Below, piece after piece: positions 44,368 to 55,948 of a DNA stretch of 64,000 nt. Numbering within the stretch: the first letter of the stretch is position 1; each line of letters starts with the position of its first letter. This stretch comes from Muricea muricata (lineage: Eukaryota; Cnidaria; Anthozoa; Malacalcyonacea; Plexauridae), in contig OY979716.1 in assembly GCA_963855995.1 (NCBI GenBank), positions 52,130,846 to 52,194,845 on the forward strand, given 5' to 3'. The notes under the pieces were generated by a model. It did not search any database and was not told the DNA's origin. It saw nothing but the letters and a program-made list of their open reading frames with translations. A program made the translations under genes and the position numbers.

Positions 44368-44438
44368 ACAAATACACGCACGAGCTGAATGTACAAAACT
44401 TTTCGTTCATTGTACATTCAGCTCGTGCGTGTATTTGT
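44368..44438. repeat. Perfect 29-bp hairpin
   Basis: 44368-44396 (ACAAATACACGCACGAGCTG...) is the exact inverse of 44410-44438, with a 13-bp loop. No coding. Confidence 0.92.
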
Positions 44439-45090
44439 AAACAAAACACTCACAACAGTCTCTAACCCTCAATTAATGCATCCTGATATCTCTTATTTTT
44501 GTTGCTGGGCACATTTAGTAGCAAATACAATATATATATATATGACAAAAACAATATAAAGATCTTTTTCTTGTTTTACTGAGATAAAATGCTACATGAG
44601 GCATAAAACTCAGGAAAATACAACTGCACACAGCTAACAAGACATAAAAATGTAAACAGGAAAGAGTAACTTTAATCTGCTCAGCTGATAGCTCTAATTC
44701 CCCCTAACCCCCCCCCCCCAAAAAAAAAAAATCTGCCTGTGGTGCAGCAGGCTTACATGTACACAGACAACTTATATGCTTACCTTGTCTGGACCTCAAG
44801 GAAATATCAATGACATAATATGATTGTGTGAAAATTAAGGTAGAATAACAATATTATAACTATAGAATTGCTAGTTCTTGAATAAATATTTATATTCTTA
44901 AAACAAAATTATCAGATATTTTACGAGTATTAAACAAGAGAGGTTGATCAGCTATCTGTAAAGTAGCTAGTGCTAATTATTATAATTAAGCCTGCACAAT
45001 ACTGTCACACAATTTTGCTACACTAAACAAATTGCTTGCTGTAAAAAGAATACCAGCAAAAGTTCTTAATTTATCGATCAAGATTACAAT
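44439..45090. other. Non-coding interval before the DIRS element
   Basis: AT-rich; a C9/A11 homopolymer pair near 44708-44731. No supported gene. Confidence 0.45.
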
Positions 45091-45503
45091 ATTCTACCAA
45101 ATCACTACACACATCCGGGTTATCATGAGATGCGCACGCACCGCCGCAAATCAGTGCATTGTTTATCGCCGTTGGATCAACATGTGGCTTGCTTTCAGGA
45201 GCATTTCTGTCGTTAATTTGTATCCCTAGTTTACGAAATTTATTGTATATTTCAGGTAGGTACATTTGTTCGTTTCTGATTTCCTTATTTTATCGATGTA
45301 GTAGACGAGTTCTGCTATATTGTCTTTTACAACGTTGAATTGCCGGTTTTGTGACGTGTCACATTGCCAAGCTCGGTTGCTTGCAGGACGTGTCCTGTAT
45401 CTACCGCTTAAATTCAGGCGAGTGTAAGATGTGTCTTCGCTCCTTCTTGTTGGGCTTGTACACATAAGTGCCCACTTAGCCTCCACACCTGTCTGTTTAG
45501 GTC

Positions 45504-46523
45504 ATGGAGCCAACGAGAGCTGTCAGAGTTGAATCTAAAGCTAATGCCGACCTCAAAAGCGGTCCTTCTACGAGCCAGTTAAAAAATATGTTTAAAGAAT
45601 TGCTCGATGAGACTAAGCAGGATATCTTGACACAGGTCCAGGATAATATTAATCAAATTTATTCAGATTTTGAAAGGGTTACACTTGATAATGAAGTGGC
45701 AGACTCCCTTGCAGGAGTTTCTGACCCTGGACTCACAGATAAAATTGAAAGCTTTGTGCAACCGGTACAGGCTGATACGCTGCCTGACGATCAGGGCAGT
45801 TCAAGTGTAGATGCGTCCTTTCAGACTTTGGCAGACGAGTTTTCTGTGTCTGAACGAACATCTGCCCCTATTTCTATAGGCTTAGCTGAGATTGTTAATG
45901 GTCTTTTAAAGGATAAACTGCCCAAAGAAAAATTACAGGAGGTGCAACCCAAATATGTCAGACCTGAAAATTGCCCCAATTTCGTTCCTCCTAAAGTGAA
46001 CAAACAGATTTGGCAGCAAATGCGTCAAGACACTAGAAATACTGACTCTGCTCTACAGAAAGCTCAAGGGCTAATGATTGCAGGCCTTTGTGCTGTTCTC
46101 GAAGTATGTAACAAATCCGTTGGGGACCAGAAACGCATCCTTACTCATTCTGCTGTCTTACCTCTTGCAGCAAATAGAGAATTTAACCTAAAACGTAGAG
46201 ACTTAATTTGGCCCGATTTAAACAAGCATTATGGCTCATTGTGTAATCTCTCTGTGGCTATATCAACCCAGTTGTTTGGGGATGATCTTAACAAGGAAGT
46301 GGAAGAGGTTACAAAATCTAATAAACTTAGCGGTAAAGTTACCTCTAAACCACATTCCAATTATCAATTCGAGCCCTATAAGTTATCCTGTGGCAGGGGC
46401 ACTCGTGGGCGTTTTCACCAGCCCACTGGTCGAGGCCGAGCATGTTCTTTTTTAGGCGCAGGCCGGGGTCAAACCCGGCCACCATCCAATCCACCCAAGA
46501 CCCCATACACCAAAAGTCAGTAG
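45504..46523 (+). CDS. DIRS Gag-like protein
   Basis: ATG 45504 gives 339 residues: MEPTRAVRVES, a helical middle (LKNMFKELLDETKQDILTQV), the conserved block KYVRPENCPNFVPPKVNKQI, WQQMRQDTRNTDSALQKAQ, then a basic glycine/arginine-rich tail (GRGTRGRFHQPTGRGR) that could bind RNA. This matches the ORF1 layout of animal DIRS elements. No zinc knuckle. Intact. Confidence 0.85.
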   Translation: MEPTRAVRVESKANADLKSGPSTSQLKNMFKELLDETKQDILTQVQDNINQIYSDFERVTLDNEVADSLAGVSDPGLTDKIESFVQPVQADTLPDDQGSSSVDASFQTLADEFSVSERTSAPISIGLAEIVNGLLKDKLPKEKLQEVQPKYVRPENCPNFVPPKVNKQIWQQMRQDTRNTDSALQKAQGLMIAGLCAVLEVCNKSVGDQKRILTHSAVLPLAANREFNLKRRDLIWPDLNKHYGSLCNLSVAISTQLFGDDLNKEVEEVTKSNKLSGKVTSKPHSNYQFEPYKLSCGRGTRGRFHQPTGRGRACSFLGAGRGQTRPPSNPPKTPYTKSQ

Positions 46524-48606
46524 GATCACCAAATACGGTAAGTAATGATCTTGCCTCTATTATTGATAATCAACCTCCATTTTCAGCGAGGAGTTTAAAA
46601 CATTGTGTGCATGCATGGGCAGAAATTACATCAGACCCATTTATCCTGGATGCTGTTACCCACTGTCACATTGAGTTTGATGCTCTGCCTGGTTCCGATA
46701 TTAATAAGACTAAACCCTATTTCACTTTTAATAAGTCTAAGCAATTGATCATTGATGCTGAGATTGCAAAATTTCTTCAAAAAGGAATAATTAAGCTGTC
46801 AGCCTCAAAACCTGGTGAAGTTATCTCACCAATTTTCATTACTTCCAAAAAAGATGGGTCTAGTAGAGTAATATTTAACCTTAAAGGTTTGAATGAATTT
46901 GTGTCCTATCACCATTTTAAGATGGATACTCTAGAAACGGCTATTAAGCTCATGAGGCCAGGATGTTTTATGACACCATTGACCTTAAAGATGCATATTA
47001 CTCCATTCCAGTTGCACCTGAGTGCCAAAAGTATCTTAAATTCGTCTGGAAAGAAACATTATATTGTTTCACTTGTTTACCTATGGGCTTGACCAGTAGT
47101 CCTCGTATATTTACTAAGGTACTGAAGCCCGCTTTTGCGTCATTATGAACTAAATTTGGCCACACCTGCTTAGGATATATAGATGATTCTCTTTATATGG
47201 AAGACACACAGGAAGATTGACTGTGGGCCACATTGCATGCTGTTCAGCTGATCAGTAAATTAGGGTTTCAGATTCATCCAGAAAAGTCTGTTCTTATGCC
47301 CACTCAGTGCATTGAATTCCTGGGTTTTCTACTAGATTCTACTTCCATGACGGTAAGACTTACCTCCCAAAAAAGGGATAAACTTGTGCAGATGTGTCAA
47401 AAATTTCTACAGCCCAACAAATTATACACCATTCGTCAAGTGGCATCATTAATTGGGTCATTAGTTTCTTCGTTTCCTGGGGTTGAGTTTGGTCCCCTCC
47501 ATTATCGTGCTTTGGAGGTAGATAAAGATTCTCACCTCCGAATGCATCAAGGTCATTTTGATGCATTAATGTCTCTTTCGGCTGGGAGTTTAGAAGACTT
47601 AAATTGGTGGGTATTCCACCTCCCATCAGCCAGTAAGAATATTTACCATTCCCCACCCAATCTAATATTACACACTGATGCATCAGGCATTGGCTGGGGT
47701 GCTACGCTAAGTAATGGGAGTACTACACACGGTATTTGGTCTCAAACTGAGGCTTCTCGGCATATCAATTATCTTGAGTTACAGTCTGTTTATTTGGCCC
47801 TCTCATCATTGTTAAATAATGAAACGAATGTTCATGTTCGTGTTATGTGCGATAATGTTACTGCAGTGACTTATATCAACGAGATGGGTGGATGTAAGTC
47901 TGAGCAGTGTAATTCTGTTGCTAAATTGATTTGGAATTGGGCTATTGCCCGACGTATTTGGGTGTCAGCAGCTCACGTTGCTGGATCGGCCAACATTAAT
48001 GCTGACCATTTGTCCCGCAATGTTAGTTTAAATTTAGAATGGATGTTGTCGACTGCCACGTTTCAAGCTATTGTTAACATGTTTGGTCAGCCTGACATCA
48101 ACCTTTTCGCTAGCAGACTGAATGCCCAACTTGAGACGTATGTCTCCTGGCAACCAGACCCAAAGGCGAAATATATAGATGCCTTTTCAATTGTATGGTC
48201 AGGTTTCTTTTACGCTTTTCCACCATTTTGCCTTGCCTCTAGATGTGTACAGAAAATTATAGAAGACAAAGCAACAGGAATTCTAGTAATTCCGTTATGG
48301 CCAACACAACCGTTTTTCTCTGTGGTGCTCAGCCTGCTGATGGAAGTGCCACGTATGCTCAAGGTGACTCGTCACAACTTAGTTCATCCTACCTTGGCGA
48401 GTCCTCATCCACTTCAGGATCAACTGAAGCTCCTGGTATGCAAATTATCCGGAGATCCTTGGAGGACGCAGACATTCCACCAGACGTTACAGACGTCATC
48501 ATGCATTCCTGGCGACGCAGTACTCACAAACAGTATGATCACTACATCGCAAAATGGGTGCAGTTTTGTAGTCAAGGGACGGGTGATCCCCTGCGTCCCA
48601 CTGTGA
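46442..48606 (+). CDS. DIRS reverse transcriptase / RNase H
   Basis: RT begins around 46700 (KSKQLIIDAEIAKFLQKGII) with SPIFITSKKDGSSRVIFNLK. After a one-base shift at about 46967 it continues FYDTIDLKDAYYSIPVAPEC, LPMGLTSSPRIFTKVLKP and GYIDDSLYMED (the YxDD box). Two TGA codons (47146-47148 and 47218-47220) interrupt it. From 47233 the frame is clean: IEFLGFLLDSTSMTV, then RNase H with LHTDASGIGWGATL, NYLELQSVYLALSSL, VMCDNVTAVTYIN and GSANINADHLSR (D-E-D-D). The final part overlaps the recombinase ORF from 48243. Confidence 0.88.
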
Positions 48607-49418
48607 AAGGTCTATTGATGTTTCTACATTCATTATACCGGAAAGGTATGAGCTATTCGTCTCTTAATACAGCTCGGTCTGCAGTTTCGAATCTTGATTT
48701 TGGTATTGGACAGAATCCAAATCATTTATCTATCGGTAAACATTTTTTGGTTTCCAAATACCTCAAGGGCGTATTTCATGAAATTAAACCAGTTCCGAAA
48801 TATCGTTCTATTTGGTCGGTCGATCCTGTGCTAGATTATTTGTTTTCTTTATGGCCGTTAGACAAGTTACCGCTCAAGGAACTTTCGCTCAAATTAGTAT
48901 TACTGGTTGCTTTAACGACTGGACAGCGGTGTCAGACGTTGACATTTTTGGACGTCTCGGCGAAGTACATGGCTAAATCAGTGGATTGTTATCGTTTTTC
49001 TCTTACTGAACACATTAAGCAGGACAGACCGAGCAGGGTTTATGGAAGCTTATGTCTGTACAAATATACTGTTAAAGAACTATGTGTGTATGAAACTTTA
49101 GAATGTTATTTAAATGTCACTGTTAAGCTGAGATCTTCTACGAAGTTATTTGTGTCCTATATTAAACCTTATAGTGCTGTGACAGCATCGACTATTGGAC
49201 GATGGATTAAGACTTTGTTAGAGAAAGCTGGTGTTGATACAAAACAGTTTTCTGCTCACAGCACTCGAAGTGCTTCGACTAGCAAAGCGGCGGCTTCAAT
49301 CCCAGTGGACATAATCTTAGCCACTGCGGGCTGGAAAGAAGAGTCTACATTTCGACGTTTTTACAACAAGCCAGTGGCAGTTACAAATCAAATGAGTTTA
49401 GCTGTGTTAGATCGATAA
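48243..49418 (+). CDS. DIRS tyrosine recombinase
   Basis: 391-residue frame; the recognisable enzyme starts near 48480. An N-terminal SAM-like core-binding part (WRRSTHKQYDHYIAKWVQFC, LMFLHSLYRKGMSYSSLNTA) is followed by the catalytic domain: ALTTGQRCQTLTFLDV (first Arg), FSAHSTRSASTSKAA (HxxR) and FRRFYNKPV (the Tyr nucleophile). It would join circular cDNA to the genome. Intact, overlapping the RNase H frame by ~360 bp, as is usual in DIRS. Confidence 0.9.
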   Translation: MCTENYRRQSNRNSSNSVMANTTVFLCGAQPADGSATYAQGDSSQLSSSYLGESSSTSGSTEAPGMQIIRRSLEDADIPPDVTDVIMHSWRRSTHKQYDHYIAKWVQFCSQGTGDPLRPTVKGLLMFLHSLYRKGMSYSSLNTARSAVSNLDFGIGQNPNHLSIGKHFLVSKYLKGVFHEIKPVPKYRSIWSVDPVLDYLFSLWPLDKLPLKELSLKLVLLVALTTGQRCQTLTFLDVSAKYMAKSVDCYRFSLTEHIKQDRPSRVYGSLCLYKYTVKELCVYETLECYLNVTVKLRSSTKLFVSYIKPYSAVTASTIGRWIKTLLEKAGVDTKQFSAHSTRSASTSKAAASIPVDIILATAGWKEESTFRRFYNKPVAVTNQMSLAVLDR

Positions 49419-49555
49419 TTTTGATCGTAGTGTATGTTGTCGGTCAACTTATCAATATACAAATTTCTCTTTTTACATTTGAATGTTTCTATTCAATTTT
49501 GTGCTCACAGCTTTGAAATCTCATGATAACCCGGATGTGTGTAGTGATTTGGTAG

Positions 49556-49843
49556 AATTAAAAATTAGACGAGACTTACCTGAAGTTGAAGTTTGATTAA
49601 AATTCTGACAAATCACTACAGCACAGAAGGGTTAACATGCCCTTTTCTGTCCCATCTACGTTTTTCCCGTCCCATGCAATTTAGTTGCTAGTTTGTGTTT
49701 TTAAGTGACCACAAAATCATTGACTTCGAAAGCTGATCCGCGGCGATGCGTGCGCATCTCATGTTAACCCTTCTGTGCTGTAGTGATTTGTCAGAATTTT
49801 AATCAAACTTCAACTTCAGGTAAGTCTCGTTTAATTTTTAATT
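49556..49843. repeat. Second DIRS-type palindrome abutting the first element
   Basis: Arms of about 84 bp (49556-49639 and 49760-49843) match with one difference: AATTAAAAATTAGACGAGAC / AAACGAGAC, through TTCTGACAAATCACTACAGC to GGGTTAACATG. The spacer is 120 bp and contains GATGCGTGCGCATCTC, also found in the first element's left end. The terminus is related to, but distinct from, the 40-bp repeat of the DIRS element (CTGACAAATCACTAC versus CTACCAAATCACTAC). Confidence 0.85.
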
Positions 49844-50175
49844 AAGGCTAAACTATCACTAGATGACAATTGCTGCAAAATACACATTATAAAATTAATG
49901 GAAACTGGGTTTTCTTAGTTACGCCATGACAAACGTTTATGCAAATTTTGCACATACTTCGGGAATCAGGATACATGCAAATTTATAGATGTATATATCG
50001 TTCAACGCAGCCTAACATTTTTTCGCACCATTGCTATTACTCATAAAAATCGATAAATTATAATTACACATTAAATAACTGCTAATGATAATAATGAGAA
50101 ATTTCAATAGAAATTCGAGGAAATTCATTGAACATCTCTATTAAAATGGGCATACTGTATAAACAAAATGCCCAC

Positions 50176-50325
50176 CTTAACTTTTTTAAATGTCGTTCCT
50201 GCTTCATCTGAAGCCTTTTGAATAGTTTCGCTAACCTCAGTTGCCATGGAGGTAATACCGCTTTCGTAAAAAGTGCTTAAAATCCGCTTTTGCTTGTCAG
50301 ATAATACCTCCTCATGCCAGCCATT
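50176..50325 (-). CDS. Possible orphan exon with homeodomain-like helices
   Basis: Minus-strand open segment: HEEVLSDKQKRILSTFYESG, then EVSETIQKASDEAGTTFKKV before donor TTAAG/GTGGGC. The pattern (L-x-x-x-Q-K-x-I-L-x-x-F-Y, later A-G-x-x-x-x-x-V-K) resembles the first helices of a divergent homeodomain-like fold seen in invertebrate orphan proteins. Upstream acceptor not found. Weak. Confidence 0.25.
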
Positions 50326-50429
50326 TTATCTGATATATAGATAGATACATTGTTGTGTTACTATAATAAAGCCCTGGTCAGGTTAGCAAGGTGATCACCT
50401 GGTTCGGATATATGTGGATATATCTAAAT

Positions 50430-52110
50430 TTTAGAATACTCGGTTTATATGATTTAGAACATGAGAAACGGGTGGGAGCGAAGAATTTGTGCAAGCTTAA
50501 ATTTAACATATTTCTAATCTACGGAGCATGGGGTGTCTACATGCAGATATGTTTTCAAGTCGATTGTCGGACGAGTTCAGTCGAGGGACGAAAGGCATGT
50601 GATGGAATTCCGAATCGGTGGCAGACATTTTATTGCGTTTCCTGTGCTGTAAAATGTATGGATGAATTTGTGCCAGTTTAAATATTGCATAATCATAATC
50701 TACTATGTATTAGCTTTCTATTGATAGCTCATTCAAGTGGAAAGAAGCTGTTTCTGAGGACGAAAATCATTCATTTTGGAAGGGCGTACAAAACTATCGA
50801 ACATTGTTATGTGTGTATTCTTTGTTGTTTTGGGCTTCATAGAATGAAGGCACAAATTTGTGCCAGGCTAAAAATTATATCTTTGTAATATACAGCCACA
50901 GGCTTCGTATCGATATGTTACTCAAGGAGATATGAACCTTCCTCGTGGAAAAAAATTTTTTTGTTTCGCAGTACTTATACATGATTTTTTTATTCAGTTT
51001 ATTTCGGAAGTACATGAATATATATAAAAACGTGAGATTATGATTAAAAATTAAAATTACCTAAAAAATATTTGCGACATTAACATTCACATTAAAATCA
51101 TCTTCAAAATCATTAGTGTTCTTAAAGGGCCTTCTGGATCCCCTAACACAGATGTTCACTGATCTTAAAATCTCAAAGGATAAACATGTTCTAAGCCATG
51201 AAATGACTGCGTGGTAAGGTTCCCCGTCCTTTCTTGAAAGCTTATCAGCAAGGTGCTTCAGGAACATTTGGCATTCTGGAAAAACATCGTGGAAAAAATT
51301 GCATATATTTAGCATTGCTGGAAAATAATTAACATCTCAAACATGCCTTCCGTCCCCTTTGACTGCCCCTAGATTAAAACGGCAAGTTTGTGCCAGACTA
51401 GAAACTACGTATTTGTAATCTATGCAATATGGGCTTTTGATCGATATGTTATTGAAGCAAATAAGAACTGTTTCTCTTGACAAAAATCACTTGTTCTTCC
51501 GATTGAGCAAAAATAATTATTATGAAGTTACAAGTCTCAAGCGTGTGTTCCCCCTCGTTTGACGGCCCATAGAATGAAGACACGAATTTGTGCCAGGCTA
51601 AAAAATATATCCTTGTAATCTAAGCAATATGGGCTTTCGATTGATATGTTATTGAAGCAAATAAGAACTGTTTCTTTTGACAAAAATCACTTGTTTTTTC
51701 GATTGAGCAAAAATTATTATTATGCAGTTACAAGTCTCAAGCGTGCGTTCTCTCTCGTTTGACACCCCATAGAATTATGACACGAATTTGTGCCAGGCTA
51801 AAAAATATATCCTTGTAATCTATGAAATATGGGCTTTCGATCGATATGTTATTCAATCAGATAAGAGCCATTTCTCTTTTCAAAAACCACTTGTTTTTCT
51901 GATTGCGTGAAATAATATTGCAATATAAATTATACGCAGTTTATTGTGCAGGGAAGCGTTCATCCCGTTTGTCGTCCTGTATAGTGAAGCCACCAATTTG
52001 TACCAAATTAAAAATGATATATTTGTAAAGTACAAACAATGGGCTTTCGTTAATGTGTTATTTGAGTACATAGGATGTTCCCATGCCCTTTAATTTCAAA
52101 AACATTGCCT
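50430..52110. repeat. ~200-bp diverged tandem satellite
   Basis: The word AATTTGTGCCAG(G/A)CTAAAAA recurs near 50664, 50856, 51388, 51587, 51788 and (as TTTGTACCAAATTAAAAA) 51994, with an early copy near 50488. Each is followed by GTAATCTA...GGGCTTTCGATCGATATGTTATT and later AAAAATCACTTGTTTTTC. Spacing is about 190-206 bp. The array is split at about 50950-51360 by unrelated sequence. Confidence 0.85.
51061..51315 (-). CDS. C-terminal fragment of a mobile-element protein (uncertain)
   Basis: Minus-strand frame within the segment that splits the satellite: FHDVFPECQMFLKHLADKLS, then YHAVISWLRTCLSFEILRSV, NICVRGSRRP. The block W-x-R-x-x-L-SF-x-x-L-RS-x-x-x-C-x-RGSR closes many animal transposable-element ORFs, but I cannot name the superfamily. 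It probably marks an insertion or capture in the satellite. Confidence 0.35.
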   Translation of the reverse strand: MLNICNFFHDVFPECQMFLKHLADKLSRKDGEPYHAVISWLRTCLSFEILRSVNICVRGSRRPFKNTNDFEDDFNVNVNVANIF

Positions 52111-54175
52111 GGTTCACTCATGGTTCAGTTCGTGATAATTAACCAGGCTATGACGGGATCTGAATCCTGTCCTAAGCTCGCATTCGTCTAATTTTGGGAT
52201 GAACGAATGACACTGAGTCCTGTGGTAGGTTCATATTGGTCAATTTTAGGAAAGAGCGAATCTTGTGGTCAATCCTGTGGTAGTTTCACAGAAGTAATCA
52301 GAGTATTGAGAACAAATTATGACTGACAGCATACTGGGAAAATAAGGTCATATGGATTCCATAGCAGAACATTCAGCAGGCAGCCATTCCATTACGTTCC
52401 CTTGGATGAAGTTTTCTGAGGGGTTTCTCGAAAGAAACTTCTAGGGGGTTCTGGTTCTTAGCTTTGTTTAATATTTGTGATTTTTCTGGGGGTTAAGATG
52501 AAAAGTTCCAAATTTTGAGGAGTATTTTGAGTCCACACTGATCTTTTTTTCTGATGGGTTAGACATGTTCAAAGCTCATTCGCATGGGCTGTGTGGATAT
52601 TACATCTAATGGCAAAGCTGATGTGTACAATTTCCTTATAAATAAAACAACATACCTGTTACCAAACATACTATTACTGCCAAAATTATATATTATTAAA
52701 AAACTATAAAAATTATGACGCCAGTCATATTGAATACTCTTTGCAAATGCAGATGATAATTCCTTGATATTTAAACAGGTATATGCCAACATTCTCAAAA
52801 AGCTGACGTTTCCCCTGTCTTTATAGCTATTTTTTGTTTAAATAGTATGGTTTCCATTGAACCCTCTGATCAAAACAATACAAAAGTTCATGTAACCACA
52901 TGTAAGCCCCTGCCAAGAGACTTGGACTAGTGGAATAATTGCAAATAACATGACGTTTCCTCACCAAAATGGCAGAAAATTAAATAAAAAGTATCGATGT
53001 TTAATCGTAAATTACAAAACTACAGGTTTTTAGAAGTGACAACATTAAAATTCGGACTCAGCATATAAAAATCTATAGAATCATAAAGAAAAAAATTGGA
53101 TGTGAACCAATGGGAGCGAAAATCACTCTTTGAGATACTTTTGGTATTACAGAATATGGCCTACTCCTTTTTCATGCATCAGTTTAATTCTTGGATAACT
53201 TTCATAGTATTGAGCATTTTGATACAACTCAATACTTAGACATCGTAAAACAGCTGTGGAGCAAGCATTGTACAGGTAATTCCCATCATCTAAGGTGCTA
53301 TATTGATTTTATACCGAACAATTATTATGCAGGAGTTTTGATCATTCATTTTCCAAGTCCAAAGAACTAGTATTTGAATAACCATGCATAGTCATGTCAC
53401 TAGATACCAATTTTTAATAAAGTATTTACCCCCTAATAAATCACACTGAAAAAATGATCTTATGATGTTTTTTAAAATACACATATCCTTAAATTAATTC
53501 CATTATTGTAGTAAAAACTCAAGCACATAGAAGTTAGCATTGTTTATAATTTACTAAATTAATTCTAGTGCGCAGTCAAATGGTAGTATGTTTGGCATGG
53601 TATTACATGCCTAATGGTCTAATGGAAATCTTGGCACACTGGCACACTATTTTAACTTGGCATATGGCAACACAAAGTTGACTATAAAAACTGACCCTAA
53701 AACCCATACAATTTTTCCATAAATACTTTCACCCCTAACCCCAACCCCAAAAAGCCAATAGATTAAGTTTTGGCAGGGTTGACATACCCTTGCAATTATT
53801 CTTTCAGATATTCACCATAGCATAGACACAATGTCCTACATGCCATTGTTGTGTTACATAATAAGTGTAATAAATACTAAATAGGAAATAGAAAATTTGC
53901 AGCTTCAAATTACTTCTGAGCTCTGAACTATAGTGAAACCAGTTGTGCTTGTGCAAACAACATTGCAATGCTAGTTTGGCTATAATTGATAAATTTAACA
54001 AGTTAGTTTGGCTATAATTGATAAATTTAACTACTGGTAAGTTGTATAGCAGCAAGTGTAGCAGTGTTTGCTAATGAGTAATGTCCAAGAACAATTGGGT
54101 TTAGAGAATCCTAATTACACTGCAATAATCTCATGAATAAAAACTCCAATTTGTGCTTGTGTAATCTTAATACAG
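52111..54175. other. Non-coding interval
   Basis: No supported gene. A ~31-bp direct duplication (TAGTTTGGCTATAATTGATA...) lies at 53970-54032. Confidence 0.45.
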
Positions 54176-54178
54176 TAA

Positions 54179-54859
54179 GGGGCCGATTACATGGACCGGG
54201 CTAGCCCGCTTTGCCGGGCTGGCCCGCTTTATCGCGCTGGCCCGCTTTATCGGGCTGAGATGACTTAGCGATTACATGAGGGTTTTCAGCCCGGTAGTAT
54301 GTTTTGGCGGGAAATCTTTGAAAACAAATTTCGCTGCTTCTCGCGACTGTAAAATGCTTGGCCTGCAGGTAAAAATACTTATTGCAGTTTTATTTCAGTT
54401 TTACGGTGTTATTTTCGTACTTTTACTATTCCGGAAGTTTAAGTATGCTCAACCATTGGCTTATTACGCGTTGAAACGTAGCGTTGCTCGAAGGCGAGCA
54501 TGATATATCAAAATGAGAAGGCTTGCAAGAAAAAGCGTTCAAAGAGAGTGGAAAGTGGGAGAAGTGACGCTTGGTGGCAAAATATGGTAAATGGTTTGTC
54601 TGCCGACAATGGTTTGACTGCATGTATGTTGGTACTATGCATGCGTTAAAGTTTTTCAGCCCGGCTTGACGGGATGAAAACGATTACATGGGAAATTTCA
54701 TCCCGGCAAAGCGAGCTAGCCCGCTTGCAACAAGCGAGATCTCGCCAAAGCGGGCTAGCCCGGCTGACATGTAATCGTAATGCAAAATTAATATAAGATT
54801 ATTAAGTAAAGCGAGCTAGCCCGTTTTACCGGGCTAGCCCGGTCCATGTAATCGGCCCC
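54179..54859. mobile_element. Harbinger-like MITE, TAA duplication
   Basis: GGGGCCGATTACATGGACCG at the left and its inverse at the right, 30 bp perfect, with TAA flanking both sides (54176-54178, 54860-54862). A 3-bp TWA duplication and G-rich ends suggest PIF/Harbinger. Inside are repeated GGGCTAGCCCGCTTT(G/A) blocks in both orientations near each end. A small frame (54276-54503) has a hydrophobic stretch (MLGLQVKILIAVLFQFYGVI) but no known domain. Confidence 0.85.
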
Positions 54860-54862
54860 TAA

Positions 54863-55808
54863 ATTGCTAATTTTTTGTTTTTTACCTTATTGTTAAAAAT
54901 ATGGCCTTTAAACAAAATTATCAAATAGATCAGTGATTAAATGCTCATGAATTTTAATCAGTCATTATTAATTTATCACAGAATGTTTTACTATGATTAT
55001 CCATACAGTCATTTGGGGCTATATAACCTGTATTTTGTAAATTATACTTAAAATCTTTCACACAATTCAGCAATATAAAATCACATTTTTTTAATGAACC
55101 TGTTGATACAGCCCAACCCACGCCTGATCAATTCATGTTTGAATCAATTATCTCTCAAACATTGCTTTTGCTTTTCATTTTACTTTGAGACTTACTATAC
55201 AGTATAATAATTTGTTTTATTGTGAACCACCAAAAGTGGTTCTTATGAACAAACAATTATCTAACATGTATTAATATTATTACATTATTTACATCCTACT
55301 TCAATGTAAATCACTAATACAAATATACTGATGCCAGAATTGATACAAATTTGTATATAGCTTGTGAAGAACAAATTTACTTCAACCCAAACAATGCCGA
55401 TATAATTTCTATATTTTCCACTTGTTTGAGAGACATGACTGCCACAAACAGAATCCTTGCCTTTTGTTCAAACCATTTAACATCAGTTTATATTCTGTAA
55501 GAGCATTGTAGTATTCAGGTTAGTGAAAATAACATCACCAAAAACCATTTGCCAAAGAGTTGTGCCAAAAATAGACTTCAAGTCGCAAGTTGCCAAACAT
55601 CTTCAGCAGGGATACTTTGATAAAATTTAGAAAAATATCCCTTCAAAAGAGAAAATATTTTGTTTTGTTTATACCCAGAGCAACCATTCAGCCCAGCGCT
55701 TGAAAATGCCTCAAAATTGCAATAAATTTGACTCATTCGTAATGCAACTCCATATTGTTTTCACTACAAGGTGGTAACTGGAAGTAATCTTGCCTGGTTG
55801 AAATTTGC
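54863..55808. other. Non-coding interval
   Basis: No supported gene or repeat. Confidence 0.45.
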
Positions 55809-55948
55809 TTAAGGTGACTCGATACACTTTTCTACAAGAAGTCTGGGCTTTAGGAGCTGCTTTAATCCCTCGCGTGTAATTTGTGGGACAAAATACTAAA
55901 TCCACGCGAGTTTAAATCGCCTTGCGGGAAATTTAAAAAACAAACAAA

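Larger units (their letters stand above)
45091..49558. mobile_element. DIRS retrotransposon
   Basis: Bounded by a perfect 40-bp inverted repeat: ATTCTACCAAATCACTACAC... at 45091-45130 and its exact inverse at 49519-49558. Content in order: Gag-like ORF, reverse transcriptase/RNase H, and a tyrosine recombinase overlapping the RT/RH frame. Inverted terminal repeats with a tyrosine recombinase in place of an integrase define DIRS elements, which integrate without target duplication. Three lesions were seen, all in RT (a one-base loss and two TGA codons). Confidence 0.93.

Noticed and set aside
54276..54503. Small membrane-protein-like frame inside the TAA MITE
   Set aside because: No family match by eye and the element is 681 bp; probably chance.
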